The notes beneath the pieces were generated by a model. It made no database searches and had not been told where the DNA came from. It saw only the letters and a list, made by a program, of their open reading frames with translations. Positions 8,284 to 18,800 of a DNA stretch of 64,000 nt are shown here, one piece after another. The DNA is taken from NCBI GenBank assembly GCA_934394815.1, contig CAKRRD010000001.1, positions 186,001-250,000 of the forward strand, written 5' to 3'. Made by a program: the position numbers and the translations under genes. The stretch comes from an uncultured Acetatifactor sp. Lineage in GTDB: Bacteria; Bacillota; Clostridia; Lachnospirales; Lachnospiraceae. The number at the start of each line of letters is the position of its first letter. Within the stretch, counting starts at the first letter, position 1.

Positions 8284-9594
8284 ATGAATATTATTTTGCT
8301 TTCAGGTGGTTCGGGGCAGAGACTCTGGCCGTTGTCGAATAATGTGAGATCCAAGCAGTTTATTAAAGTATTACAGGGAGAAGCCGGGCAGCTGGAGTCT
8401 ATGGTGCAGCGGGTATACCGTCAGATTACGACGGTGGATGCCAATGCACAGGTTACGATTGCCACTGGCAAAAAACAGGTAAGCATGATACGGAACCAGC
8501 TGGAGGACAGGGTAAATATATGTGTGGAACCGGAACGCAGAGATACTTTTCCCGCAATCTGTCTGGCAGCAGCCTATCTCCATGACGTGAAGAAGGTAGC
8601 GGAGACAGAGCCGGTGATCGTATGCCCGGTGGATCCGTATGTCGATAATTCGTATTTTGAGGCACTAAAAAAGCTGGCAGATTTAGCGGAGACCAGCGAA
8701 GCTCATCTGAGTCTGTTGGGAATTGAACCGACCTATCCCAGCGAAAAGTATGGATATATTATAACCGAAGATAAGGAACCGGTGAGTGCGGTAAGTACCT
8801 TTAAGGAAAAACCGGATCTGGAAACTGCCAGAAGATATCTGGCGCAGGGAGCTCTGTGGAATGGCGGAGTATTTGCCTTTCAACTGGGCTATATCCTGGA
8901 GAAGGCTCATGAACTGCTGGATTTCAAAGATTATGAGGATCTCTATATCCACTATGGGGAACAAAAGAAGATCAGCTTTGATTATGCTGTAGTAGAGCAG
9001 GAAAAAAGCATACAGGTATTGCGATATAAGGGATCGTGGAAAGATTTAGGTACCTGGAATACTTTTACAGAGGCTATGGGATCCTTGTCAACCGGCCGGG
9101 TGACGCTGGATGACACCTGCCGGGATACCCATGTAGTGAATGAACTGAATATCCCTATTTTATGTATGGGATGTAAAAATCTGGTGGTCGCGGCAAGCGG
9201 TGATGGCATTCTGGTGGCGGACAAGGAGCAGAGCAGCTATATCAAACCGTATGCGGACAAGCTGGCAGGACAGGCAATGTATGCGGAGAAATCCTGGGGA
9301 AGCTTTACAGTATTGGACGTGCAGGAAGACAGCATGACGATCAAAGTAGAATTGCTGCCCGGCCACAGACTCCATTACCACAGTCATGAGCATAGAGACG
9401 AGGTATGGACTGTTATGAGCGGTACGGGAAGCGTCATCATAGATGACGCGCAGCGCACAGTTCATCCCGGAGATGTGGTGACGATGCCGGCCGGCTGCAA
9501 GCATACGATCATTGCAGAAACGAAACTGAGCGTGATCGAAGTGCAGCTGGGCAAGGACATCAGTGTAGATGATAAACAGAAATATGATTTGTAA
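8284..9594 (+). CDS. manC: Mannose-1-phosphate guanylyltransferase
   Basis: This 436-residue protein makes GDP-mannose from mannose-1-phosphate and GTP. I chose ATG 8284, behind GGAGAGAAGA, rather than an in-frame ATG 30 bases upstream in the hairpin. The N-terminal nucleotidyltransferase has the signature GGSGQRLWPLS (residues 8-18) and an FKEKP segment near residue 176. From about residue 357 a cupin domain (PGHRLHYHSHEHRDEVW) resembles the C-terminal part of type II phosphomannose isomerases. At 436 residues it is slightly short for bifunctional PMI-GMP enzymes, so isomerase activity is uncertain. It pairs with gmd for GDP-deoxymannose supply. Confidence 0.93.
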   Translation: MNIILLSGGSGQRLWPLSNNVRSKQFIKVLQGEAGQLESMVQRVYRQITTVDANAQVTIATGKKQVSMIRNQLEDRVNICVEPERRDTFPAICLAAAYLHDVKKVAETEPVIVCPVDPYVDNSYFEALKKLADLAETSEAHLSLLGIEPTYPSEKYGYIITEDKEPVSAVSTFKEKPDLETARRYLAQGALWNGGVFAFQLGYILEKAHELLDFKDYEDLYIHYGEQKKISFDYAVVEQEKSIQVLRYKGSWKDLGTWNTFTEAMGSLSTGRVTLDDTCRDTHVVNELNIPILCMGCKNLVVAASGDGILVADKEQSSYIKPYADKLAGQAMYAEKSWGSFTVLDVQEDSMTIKVELLPGHRLHYHSHEHRDEVWTVMSGTGSVIIDDAQRTVHPGDVVTMPAGCKHTIIAETKLSVIEVQLGKDISVDDKQKYDL

Positions 9595-9648
9595 TGAGGT
9601 GAAGGGATGCCCGCAGTATATTATTGAGAAAGTACTGGAGGAATAAAA

Positions 9649-11556
9649 GTGATAATTATCATGGCAATCTCGTTTTTATTGGTGTTTTTCTGCTTCTTGC
9701 AGGAAAACAGGAAAAATATAGAAGCCTGGACGATGGCGGTGCTGTCCTGGTGTACTGCTTTGTTCTTGAAAACAGAGATTTTGTCCTGCTTTCAGCTGAT
9801 GAACCGGTGGATCGTTTTTGCATTCTGGTTACTGGTAACCTTTATTGCAGGCGTAGTTATATGGAAAACCGGGAAATATGCTTTGGTAAAAAATGCTGTA
9901 TGTAATTGTGGCAATACCATACGGAAGAACAAGTTTTTTACAGTCGTATTTCTATTGATTACAGTGTTGGCAATTATTACCGTGCCCTATAACTGGGATT
10001 CCATGACCTATCACTTGCCCAGAATTGCGTATTGGGCGGAAAATCATTCAGTAGCCCATTACGCAACTACGATATACCGTCAGGTAGGAAATCCTCCAAT
10101 GCATGAATTTATCAGTCTGGATGTGTATCTGCTTATGGGAAACACGGATTATCTGTTGAATCTCATACAATGCGGGGCTTATCTCACGAATGCGTGGCTC
10201 GTGTATGAAATCGCTGGGAAAATCGGCTGCAGCTCGAAAGCCGCCAAGGTCGGCATGTTATTGTTCTGTTCTACACCTATTGTGTTTGCCGAAGCGCTGA
10301 CTACCCAGAATGACAACCTGGCATGCTTGTTTTTACTGATTTTTGTATACGGACTGTTGGATTTTCTGGATAGAGATAAAAAGATTGCAGACAGCAGAGA
10401 AAATTACGTAAAGTGTATGTGCCTGGCAGCCTGCGTGGGTCTTGGCTATCTGACGAAGCCGACGGTATCCATGGGAATGGCGGTGTTTGCTGTGTTCTTA
10501 TTGGTAATGTGTATTTTAAGAAGGGATTCCATAAAGACGCTTTTCAAATTAGTGCTTGTGACTTTACCGATCATGGCAATGCTCCTTTTTCCGGAAACCT
10601 TGCGGAATATTAATACATATGATGCCATTTATCCTTCCAGCACAGGAGCCAGCCAGTTGGTCAGCACTCTGGATCCCAGATATTTATTCATAAACGGAGT
10701 AAAAAATTATATCTATAATTTCCCGAACATCTATGTGGAAAACGGGAATGCGTTTTTGGAGAGGGGCGTTAATTTCCTGGCGCGTAAGCTGGGTGTAGAG
10801 ATCAATGCGGAATGCATATCCGAAGGCGGAGGCGAATTCCAGCTGAGGAGTGCCACGAGCTATGGACATGATACTGCGGTGAATGTCACGATACTGGTAC
10901 TTTTCACTTTATGTCTGCTATGGAGTCTGTATCGAAGAAAGGTAAAGGGACTTCCGAAAGTATATACATATTGTATCGCAGCACTGTTTTTCTGTTTATG
11001 TATATTTATGCGATGGAATCCCTATGTGACACGCTACATGCTGCCATATCTCGTACTGATGTGTCCGATGATTGCGTTCTGGTGTGAGGATATGAGTCTT
11101 CATGCCGGAACACCGGTGATCCGGGAGTCTGTACTGTATGTTGTAGGCTGGATGGGAATTCTGGGGCTGATCACGATGTTTTCTTATCATGGTCAGACCG
11201 CAAAAGATCAGCATATGAGCCGGCCGGGAGGCTATTTTACCAACCGATACGGAGCAGAACTTGGGGATGAATACCGGCAGGTATGTGATGCGGCTGTGGA
11301 GAATAATGACAGATATATAGGTCTGATCCTCAACGGAGATGCTTATGAATATCCCATGCAGTATCTTTTACAGGGAAAGATAGAGAAAATGCAGCACATT
11401 ATGGTGGATAATCCTACGGCCAAATATGAAGATCCGCAATTTGATCCCGACGGAATCATAACAACGGAAAACTGGGGAGACACCATAGTCTATAAAGACA
11501 GGACGTATACACTGATTACGGATTGTACAGTGCTTTATTTGTATCAGGGAGAATAG
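9649..11556 (+). CDS. GT-C fold membrane glycosyltransferase, ArnT/PMT-like
   Basis: This 635-residue polytopic membrane protein starts at GTG 9649 behind GGAGGAA. ATG 9661 is an in-frame alternative. It has about a dozen hydrophobic segments. The first extracytoplasmic loop contains an acidic site, D117 in YNWDSMTYHLPRI, typical of GT-C enzymes that use polyprenyl-phosphate sugars. The motif LTTQNDNLACLF and a soluble C-terminal tail of about 100 residues follow the PMT/ArnT plan. It is the third gene of the run gmd-manC-GT-C-GtrII-ligase, so a mannose-derived donor is plausible but unproven. Substrate and acceptor are unknown. Confidence 0.8.
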   Translation: MIIIMAISFLLVFFCFLQENRKNIEAWTMAVLSWCTALFLKTEILSCFQLMNRWIVFAFWLLVTFIAGVVIWKTGKYALVKNAVCNCGNTIRKNKFFTVVFLLITVLAIITVPYNWDSMTYHLPRIAYWAENHSVAHYATTIYRQVGNPPMHEFISLDVYLLMGNTDYLLNLIQCGAYLTNAWLVYEIAGKIGCSSKAAKVGMLLFCSTPIVFAEALTTQNDNLACLFLLIFVYGLLDFLDRDKKIADSRENYVKCMCLAACVGLGYLTKPTVSMGMAVFAVFLLVMCILRRDSIKTLFKLVLVTLPIMAMLLFPETLRNINTYDAIYPSSTGASQLVSTLDPRYLFINGVKNYIYNFPNIYVENGNAFLERGVNFLARKLGVEINAECISEGGGEFQLRSATSYGHDTAVNVTILVLFTLCLLWSLYRRKVKGLPKVYTYCIAALFFCLCIFMRWNPYVTRYMLPYLVLMCPMIAFWCEDMSLHAGTPVIRESVLYVVGWMGILGLITMFSYHGQTAKDQHMSRPGGYFTNRYGAELGDEYRQVCDAAVENNDRYIGLILNGDAYEYPMQYLLQGKIEKMQHIMVDNPTAKYEDPQFDPDGIITTENWGDTIVYKDRTYTLITDCTVLYLYQGE

Positions 11557-11561
11557 AAAAA

Positions 11562-13067
11562 ATGCAGATAGTAGATGCAAAGATTGAGGGAAGATACAAA
11601 AGAATACGAAATATCCTGTTGCTGGGCGGTCTGTTTTATGTTCTGCCGGTGATTCTGGCGAACAGATATTACAATGACGATCTGGCCAGAAGCCTGTATG
11701 GAGCTACCGGATGGAATGGGGACGGAAGACCACTGGCGGAAAGTATCATGCTGTTTGTGAGCGGAGGGGAACCGTTGACGGATATTTCTCCGCTGCCGTT
11801 GCTGATGGCGGTTGTTGTGCTTGCCATGGTACTTACCGTATATGCGAAAAAGAATCTGTCTTTTTGCGAAAATGCGACCTGTGTGGCCATGGCCCTTCTG
11901 TTTATACTGGTGCAGCCTTTTACCATGGCAGGCATCTCTTACAAATATGATTGCCTGTTCATGTTCCTGGCAGTGAGCATTCCATTTTTGTTATTTTCAC
12001 TCAATGAGAGTATTCCTTTATGGATATACATTGGCCTGTCAGCATTGTCCGGAGTAATGGTGATGTCCATGTATCAGGCGGCTTTTGGTATGTTTCTGAT
12101 TCTGGAACTGATACAATTTTACTTATGGATGCAGACACAAAGAGGGTCTTTCCGGCAATACTTAAAAACGGAAATTCCTCGATTCGCAGGAATCATGGTG
12201 GGAGCGTTGCTTTATGTGGTAGTGATAGCACCGCGGTTTGTGGATGCTGCCGGGTGGAGAAATGAGGCTGCCAGAATGTCATTGGGGCCGAATATGGGAA
12301 CCATAACGAATATTCTGAGAAATATCAAACGAGGCCTGAACTACCAATACAGCGTTTTGCAGGGAACCTCAAAATATTATAGCGGCAGCATAATACTCCT
12401 TTGTCTGCTGACAGTAATAGCTATAGGAATCCGGTGGTGGAAAGGAAAACATGACGTGAAAGGCAGTTTGCTGGCGGTGGTATTTATTATCCTGCCGTTT
12501 GCTGCAGTAGTCAGTGTATACCTGCCAATGACAGTACTTTCTTCCTTTGACACAAAATACCGGGTATTTCTGTGCTTTGGAGGAGCGCTGCTCCTGCTGG
12601 CCGTGACAGCAATGGGAGCATTTCAAAATAAGTGTAAGATTTTGATGGTTATAATGGGATTATGCCTGTTTTTTCAATATTCCTGTGTCTATTCTTATGG
12701 AAATGCTTTGAAATGTCAGAAGGAATATGAAGAATATACCGTTCAACAGGTAGCTCATGATCTGGAGACGGTGAATGCAGAAAAGGAATATCATGCGGTA
12801 AGCTTTCTTGGCAATGCCCCCAGGGCCAGACAGTTACAGAAAATATGCGAAAAGTATCCCTTCTTCAATGAAATCGTACCGGTATATGTGAGCAATGATA
12901 CCTGGATCGGAGGAGCATGGGTTTATCATTATCTGCAGTATGATCTGGAAATATGCGCATCCGATGATACCGACCTTGCAGTTGTGCAGGAGCAGACACC
13001 GGTGTTAAAAAATGCGTTGTATGATTGCTATGTGAATGGTGAGAAGATTGTGGTTAGGTGGAAGTAG
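11562..13067 (+). CDS. GtrII-like membrane glycosyltransferase
   Basis: This 501-residue polytopic protein starts at ATG 11562, after AGGGAGAAT and a few bases past the upstream stop. An in-frame ATG inside the previous gene is rejected. The N-terminal loop NRYYNDDLARSLYGATGW followed by GRPLAE is characteristic of the Glucos_trans_II (GtrII) family. These enzymes add side-chain sugars from undecaprenyl-phosphate donors to surface polysaccharide outside the membrane. The DD pair in YYNDD is the likely catalytic acidic site. A polar C-terminal tail of about 110 residues follows the last membrane segment. Its usual partner, a GtrB-type GT2, is not adjacent here but several occur later in the window. 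Confidence 0.82.
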   Translation: MQIVDAKIEGRYKRIRNILLLGGLFYVLPVILANRYYNDDLARSLYGATGWNGDGRPLAESIMLFVSGGEPLTDISPLPLLMAVVVLAMVLTVYAKKNLSFCENATCVAMALLFILVQPFTMAGISYKYDCLFMFLAVSIPFLLFSLNESIPLWIYIGLSALSGVMVMSMYQAAFGMFLILELIQFYLWMQTQRGSFRQYLKTEIPRFAGIMVGALLYVVVIAPRFVDAAGWRNEAARMSLGPNMGTITNILRNIKRGLNYQYSVLQGTSKYYSGSIILLCLLTVIAIGIRWWKGKHDVKGSLLAVVFIILPFAAVVSVYLPMTVLSSFDTKYRVFLCFGGALLLLAVTAMGAFQNKCKILMVIMGLCLFFQYSCVYSYGNALKCQKEYEEYTVQQVAHDLETVNAEKEYHAVSFLGNAPRARQLQKICEKYPFFNEIVPVYVSNDTWIGGAWVYHYLQYDLEICASDDTDLAVVQEQTPVLKNALYDCYVNGEKIVVRWK

Positions 13068-13107
13068 GAACGAAGGGACGGGGAGTCAATAAAAAGGAGC
13101 ACTCTAA

Positions 13108-14706
13108 ATGAAGCAATGGGCAAAAACGAATAAATACATTCTCTGGTATATGGTATGCTTTCTGGCGTTGGGCTGGATTGATCAGCGTCGGGGAAGCGCG
13201 CTGGGACAAATACAGATGACATTTGCGAACCTGACGGGGGTAGTCATTGCATTTATGCTGCTTCCCGGAATGGATCTGAGCAAATTTCGGGAGAAGGTGT
13301 ATTTACGCTGGACCCCGGTGTGTGTGCTGTTGACAGTGGCAGCATGCCTGGTGGGGAAGTTCTGCTGGAAGTACACCGGACAGTGGATCTCGGGAGTGTT
13401 GAATCTGACGGTGTGGAGTTATCTGATCATCTATATGGTCAGAGAGCGGAAGGATGAGAAAATGGCCATCCGGAAGAAGCTGCGGCAGCCGTTTTTCTGG
13501 TGTATGGTGCTGCTGTTCTTTTTGATGCAGATCTCAGTGTATGGCGGTATTTTGCCGCTATGGTATCTGCTGGTCTTTGGTGGACTTTACCTGATCGGGA
13601 TACCGGAAGAACGAACGGAGGATTTATTTAATGGAATGACCATCGGACTCATCGTATGGTTTTTCATTCAGCAGATTCTGGCCTTTGGATTCCGGCCGTA
13701 CGATGCCGTGAGGTATCGGGGCATGTACTCCGGAACCACGCAGAACGGCTTATTTTATATGATCGTATTTTGTGCCTTTTTACTCCGGTGGCGTAAGGCT
13801 GCGGAGCAGAAGAAAAAATGGTGGATCCGGGGATTTTATTTTTTGATGTCGGCAGGCATGGTCAGCTTTATTGTCTATACCGGTGGACGAGCTCCGCTGC
13901 TCGGCGTGATCGTTACGGGGTTCTTTTTGATGGTAGCGTATGACATTTTTTGTTGTAAATCTTTTTACAGGCTGGTGATCCATGGTGTGGCAATGATTCT
14001 GTGCATTGCGATTACTTTCCCGGTGGTCTACGGCTGCATCCGCTACCTCCCGACGATTTTGCACCATCCGATCTGGTTTGAAGGGGAATACGTGGAAGGA
14101 GTCAGTGTGTGCTCCTTTGATCCCTGGAACAGTTGGAAATACGTCTCTTTTGAAGAGGTGATGGAGAATGACGTGAACCGGATTCTGGAGATCGTTGGAA
14201 TCGATACGGATGCTATGATGGAGAAAATGCAGGAGATGCTGGGCGGTATGAAGGTACATGCTCAGGAAATGACTGCGGGAGAAAGTCAGGAGAATCCATT
14301 TAACATCGAAGGACTGGATCCACTGAATTCTTCTACGGATGCGAGGAAAATTATTTACACGTACTTTTTACACCATTTGAATATGCGAGGCCATGACCGG
14401 TTCTTTCTTGGCTTCTACCTGACGAAAGACGTCTATTATGAGCATGCACACAATATGTTTCTCCAGATGGCCTACAGCTATGGAATCCCGGTGGGAATTT
14501 TATTTCTGGGAATGTATATGTACAGTCTGATTAAGGCGTTGAGAATGTGCCGTAAGGGTCGATGGGAGTGCGCAGTATTCCTGATCGCTATTGCATGTTT
14601 TGGAATGGCGGAAATGACGGTAACCCAGGGACAGATCACGATTCCGTTAATGTGGATTGCCTTTTATTATGGTGCCAGAGACGGGCGGGGGCATAAACAT
14701 GTTTGA
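13108..14706 (+). CDS. O-antigen ligase/polymerase-like membrane protein (Wzy_C type)
   Basis: This 532-residue protein sits behind AAAAGGAG. It has about twelve hydrophobic segments and a large extracytoplasmic loop (about residues 315-445) before the last helices. Signature elements are GGRAPLLGVIVTG in the middle and EHAHNMFLQMAYSYG (E445, H446) near the end. Both fit the Wzy_C family, which includes O-antigen ligases, polymerases and teichuronic acid polymerases. It ends the gmd-manC run and may polymerise or transfer the glycan those genes supply. Its stop codon lies inside the first hairpin of the following structured region. Confidence 0.8.
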   Translation: MKQWAKTNKYILWYMVCFLALGWIDQRRGSALGQIQMTFANLTGVVIAFMLLPGMDLSKFREKVYLRWTPVCVLLTVAACLVGKFCWKYTGQWISGVLNLTVWSYLIIYMVRERKDEKMAIRKKLRQPFFWCMVLLFFLMQISVYGGILPLWYLLVFGGLYLIGIPEERTEDLFNGMTIGLIVWFFIQQILAFGFRPYDAVRYRGMYSGTTQNGLFYMIVFCAFLLRWRKAAEQKKKWWIRGFYFLMSAGMVSFIVYTGGRAPLLGVIVTGFFLMVAYDIFCCKSFYRLVIHGVAMILCIAITFPVVYGCIRYLPTILHHPIWFEGEYVEGVSVCSFDPWNSWKYVSFEEVMENDVNRILEIVGIDTDAMMEKMQEMLGGMKVHAQEMTAGESQENPFNIEGLDPLNSSTDARKIIYTYFLHHLNMRGHDRFFLGFYLTKDVYYEHAHNMFLQMAYSYGIPVGILFLGMYMYSLIKALRMCRKGRWECAVFLIAIACFGMAEMTVTQGQITIPLMWIAFYYGARDGRGHKHV

Positions 14707-14816
14707 CTATGTCGATATAATGAGTGTAAGAGAGTCAACATGTTTATATGATTAACTAACGAATATCCTGCGAAGCAGGATGTAGAGCGCGATAGCGCGA
14801 ATTCGTGAGTTCACGA
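14695..14816. other. Run of four hairpins between the ligase-like gene and the lipoprotein
   Basis: Four inverted repeats follow each other. AAACATGTTTGACT (14695-14708) pairs with AGTCAACATGTTT (14733-14745). ATCCTGC-GAA-GCAGGAT is at 14765-14781. GCGC-GATA-GCGC is at 14787-14798. TCGTGA-GT-TCACGA is at 14803-14816. The compact stems, small loops and regular spacing look like a dispersed palindromic element or a structured RNA leader rather than a simple terminator, as no T-run follows. Identity is unknown. Confidence 0.6.
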
Positions 14817-14893
14817 TATGATGAAGCAACATTGAGAGAGCTATCCTCACGATGCAATTTTCTAAATCCAAAACACAGAAAGAGAAAATTCGA

Positions 14894-15844
14894 ATGAAAA
14901 ACAAGAAACTTTTACAAGTAACATCGACTCTTGCCCTGCTGTTCCCACTGGCATTGACTGCCTGCGGAAAGCAGGATTCACAGCCGCTGATCGTGGTGGA
15001 ACAGGCGACGGAGGCATCTGCGGAGAATGCACAGACTTCCGCAGGAACTACAAGTGCACAGACAGATACGGACAGCCCACTGGCACAGCGGAATACATTG
15101 GAATGGGAGCAGCGTCTGGATTATACCACAGAGAGACAGGCTCAGCTGGCAGAGATCACCGTGGAACTGGCACAGGATACAGAAGAAGTGCAGCAGAAGG
15201 CCCAGAGCCTGCTGGATGCCATGGCGGAAGAAAATGTGGAGAGTGCAGTAGACAGCATTCTGACGGAGGACTGGTACACTGTGATGCTGTCAGATCTTCT
15301 GATCGGACAGAGAAATTATACCGGAACGGCAGAGACCGGAGACTGGAAAATGACGATTCTGTCAGATGAACTGGGACAGCATTGTACTGCAGTGGAATAT
15401 CCGATTGCGGATGGCAGACAGTTCTATGTGCAGGCAACGGATGCAGAGATTCGGTATTATGTATGTGCGGCGGAGCAGACAGGCGATTTTACCTGTGAGA
15501 TCCTGAACCTGACAGATGGTTCCTATGTAGGATATGAGGGAACGTTATCGGCGGCAAATCGCCCCGAAGGAAAACTTACCGTGCACATGGGAACCGCAGA
15601 TCTGAGCAATGGTGCAGCAGAAGCTTTTCATAACCGAAGTGCACAGGCGGTCACTTACGAGGGAGATTTTACCGCGGAGGGAAAACCTGCCACCACAACT
15701 CCGGCAAGTCTGACCGGAGAGGGGAAGCTGGCATACGCGTCCAGACAGGAAGGAAAAAGTACGAATTATCTGACCGTGACAGCAGAAAGTGCCGATGATG
15801 CATTTGCCCCGGAACAGCTGGGAATTTGTAGTATCTGGAACTAA
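14894..15844 (+). CDS. Secreted lipoprotein of unknown function
   Basis: This 316-residue protein starts at ATG 14894. An ATG 42 bases upstream would give an untypical extension before the signal peptide. The leader MKNKKLL, a hydrophobic stretch and the lipobox LTAC put the lipidated cysteine at residue 24. A low-complexity Thr/Ala/Glu/Gln stretch (about residues 38-75) tethers a soluble domain. That domain contains repeated GEGKLAYASRQEGK-like and YEGTLSAANRPEGK-like elements that recall MORN-type glycine-rich repeats, but too loosely to assign. It lies 29 bases before the M6-like protease gene, so the two are probably co-transcribed. Confidence 0.8.
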   Translation: MKNKKLLQVTSTLALLFPLALTACGKQDSQPLIVVEQATEASAENAQTSAGTTSAQTDTDSPLAQRNTLEWEQRLDYTTERQAQLAEITVELAQDTEEVQQKAQSLLDAMAEENVESAVDSILTEDWYTVMLSDLLIGQRNYTGTAETGDWKMTILSDELGQHCTAVEYPIADGRQFYVQATDAEIRYYVCAAEQTGDFTCEILNLTDGSYVGYEGTLSAANRPEGKLTVHMGTADLSNGAAEAFHNRSAQAVTYEGDFTAEGKPATTTPASLTGEGKLAYASRQEGKSTNYLTVTAESADDAFAPEQLGICSIWN

Positions 15845-15873
15845 ATGGCTGTGTTTTACGATAGGAGTCGCCT

Positions 15874-18800
15874 ATGACACATATGAAAAAGAGTTTATTA
15901 ACGATTGTATTGTTGGTATGCAGCGTACTGTTATGGAAGCCTGTGCGGGCAGAGGCCGCGGAACAAACGGTGGGTAACCTCGTACTGATGGTGGATTTTG
16001 CCGATGATACGGGCTACTTTCAGACAAATTATAAAAATTGTGAGGCAATTTACACAAAGCAATCCGTGAACAGCGTACACTCTTACATTTCTGCTATATC
16101 CGACGGAAAAGTGGCTGTTAACAGTCTTTTTCCGCAGGATAATAACGATACTTTTGTGCCAATAACACTATCGAAGAACTGTATGGAATATACAGAGACA
16201 GATTTTATCACGGAAGTGGTAAATAAGGTGAACGACTTATGTCAGGCCGGGCAGCTTGCAAATATTGAAGGGCTGAATACCGGCAATCAGGAAGGCTGCA
16301 TTGACAATGTGACTTTTCTGGTGAAAGTAGGAGACGGACAGGATGATAAAAGCGGACCGTATTATCCGCATAAGGCAGATGGAGCGGGACAATGGGAATT
16401 ATTTGGGAAAAAAGTTGCAGCTTATAATGTGATACCTTCTACGCGCCTGTGGATCACAGAGGGCGGGACAGCCTATGACTGGGGATATACCACGGTTTCT
16501 CACGAATTATTGCATTCTCTGGGAGCGCCGGATCTGTATCGTACCACAGGAGATACCGGAGAACCGGTGGGAATCTGGGATCATATGGCGGCGGTATCCG
16601 TACCGGCGAATTATCCATTGGTTTATACCAGAAAAGATCTCGGCTGGATTCCGGAGGAAGATACTCCGGTGGTTACCCAGAGTGGAGACTATACTCTGGT
16701 GCCGGCGGAAAACAGTAGCGGAACCAGAGCCTATATCCTGAAGACGAAATTGTCTTCTTCACAATTTTTTGTGGTGGAATATCGTGTAAAGACAGAAGCG
16801 GTCGGGGATGGTACCCGCGGCTATGAATATGAACTGCCGGAATCCGGTCTGATCGTATATCGTGTGAATACAGCGTTGGCAGACTATACCAATGCCACCG
16901 GAGAAAACTATATGTATGTTTTTCGCCCCGGCACACAGGATAGCAGGGATGCCCGTGAAACATATGTAAATGAATATGGACAAACAGTGAGTTCAGTGAG
17001 AAAAGCGGCGGTCGGTACGACGTCCCGTCCGACATTGGGCAGCGCAGATATGGATGCCCCTTGCACGCAGGATACTATTTTTTACGATGACGGGTCCAAC
17101 AGTGGAATTGTGATCAGCAATGTGCGTTATGAAAACGGAACAGCCACTTTTCATGTGGAATTTCCGGAACTGGAAGATGACGCCTATTGGCTGCAGCAGG
17201 GACAGGAGGTAAGCGGGCTACAGTATCCGGCGATCTCCGGCAGTGAGGACGGAACCAGGCTGTATCTTGCCGGAAATTACAACGGGCAGGCAGCATTATA
17301 TCAGTCCGAAAATGGTGGTGATTGGAAAAATATAGTAACGGTTTCTGCGATGTCTCCCAATATTTATGATGTGATTTATGCCAATGGGCAAGTGTATATG
17401 CTCTATATTGACACAACGGGAACTCTGAGTGTAGGGCGATATGCAGATGGCCAATGGAATACCGTATATACATATGATTCCGGATATTATCCGAATAAAG
17501 CCTCATTTATGCTGGAAGATGGAAATGTATGGGTTCGTGCCTACGCTTCGGGTAAATTACGACTGGTAAATATCGGTGCATCAACGGAGCTTCCGGCAAT
17601 TACTGTGTCAAAGGGAGAGATTGCCAATCCCACCGTTTTTTACAGACAGGGAAAATGGTACGCGGTATATAGTGATTATTTAGCATCCGGTGATACTGCA
17701 AAAGGCAGAGTGGCATGTTATGACCCGGCAGGCAGCATCTGGACGGATATTTATACCATTAACAGTCTGGAAAAAGTGCAACAGGCGGAGGCCTGCGTTG
17801 TCGGGGATACTGTTTATATTGTAGCAAAAAGCAGTGGACAGAATAATGTATTTATGACATGGGACGGCAACACATGGACAGAGCAGGCATTGAATGATAT
17901 TGACATGTCCACCGGATTTCAACTGATTGTAAAGGATCAGATTCCGTATATTATCTGGAATCAGGGAACGATATTGCGTGCCCGGTATCTGAAAAATGGC
18001 GTATGGACGGAACTGGCCAATACCATCAGTAGTGATGCCAATGCTTTTGCGGCATTTTGCGGAGGAGGAACCTTGTATGTAGCATCTTCTTCTTTGGCAA
18101 ATTGCACGACGGTACGCAAGATGAAGACGGTGGAGGGAATGCCGGATCCGGATCCGAATCCAACGCCGACGTCAAGCCCGACGGAGACTCCGGATCCGAA
18201 TCCGACGCAAACGCCCACCCCGACGGAGACCCCGGACCCGAATCCAACGCCCACGCCAAGCCCGACGGAGACTCCGGATCCGAAACCGACGCAAACACCC
18301 GCCCCGACGGAGACCCCGAATCCGAAACCGACGCAAACGCCCGCCCCGACGGAGACCCCGGATCCGAAACCGACGCAAACGCCAAGCCCGACGGCGACTC
18401 CGGATCCGAATCCAACGCCCATCCCCGTCCCGACGGAGACCCAGGATCCGAATCCGACGCCCACACCCGCCCCGACAGAGACTCCGGATCCGAATCCGAC
18501 GCCTACCCCTGTTCCGGAGGTTGGAAGTGGAAATGTTGTGATTACGCTTCCGGAAGGGTATGACAGCAGTGCAAAGCTTTATATTGACGGCGTGGAGTAT
18601 ACCAGCACGGCATGGCAGAATGATGAATCGAAGCGTCTGGTGGCAATCGGAAGTACCGGTCCGCTGGGGACGACAGCGGAGACTGCACTGATGTGCCGCT
18701 ACAATGCATCCGGCATACCGACAGGCATGTATGTCTGGAGACTTTCCTATAATGGCAACTATTATACCGCGACCGCGATTCCGGAGTTTGAGAATCTGTT

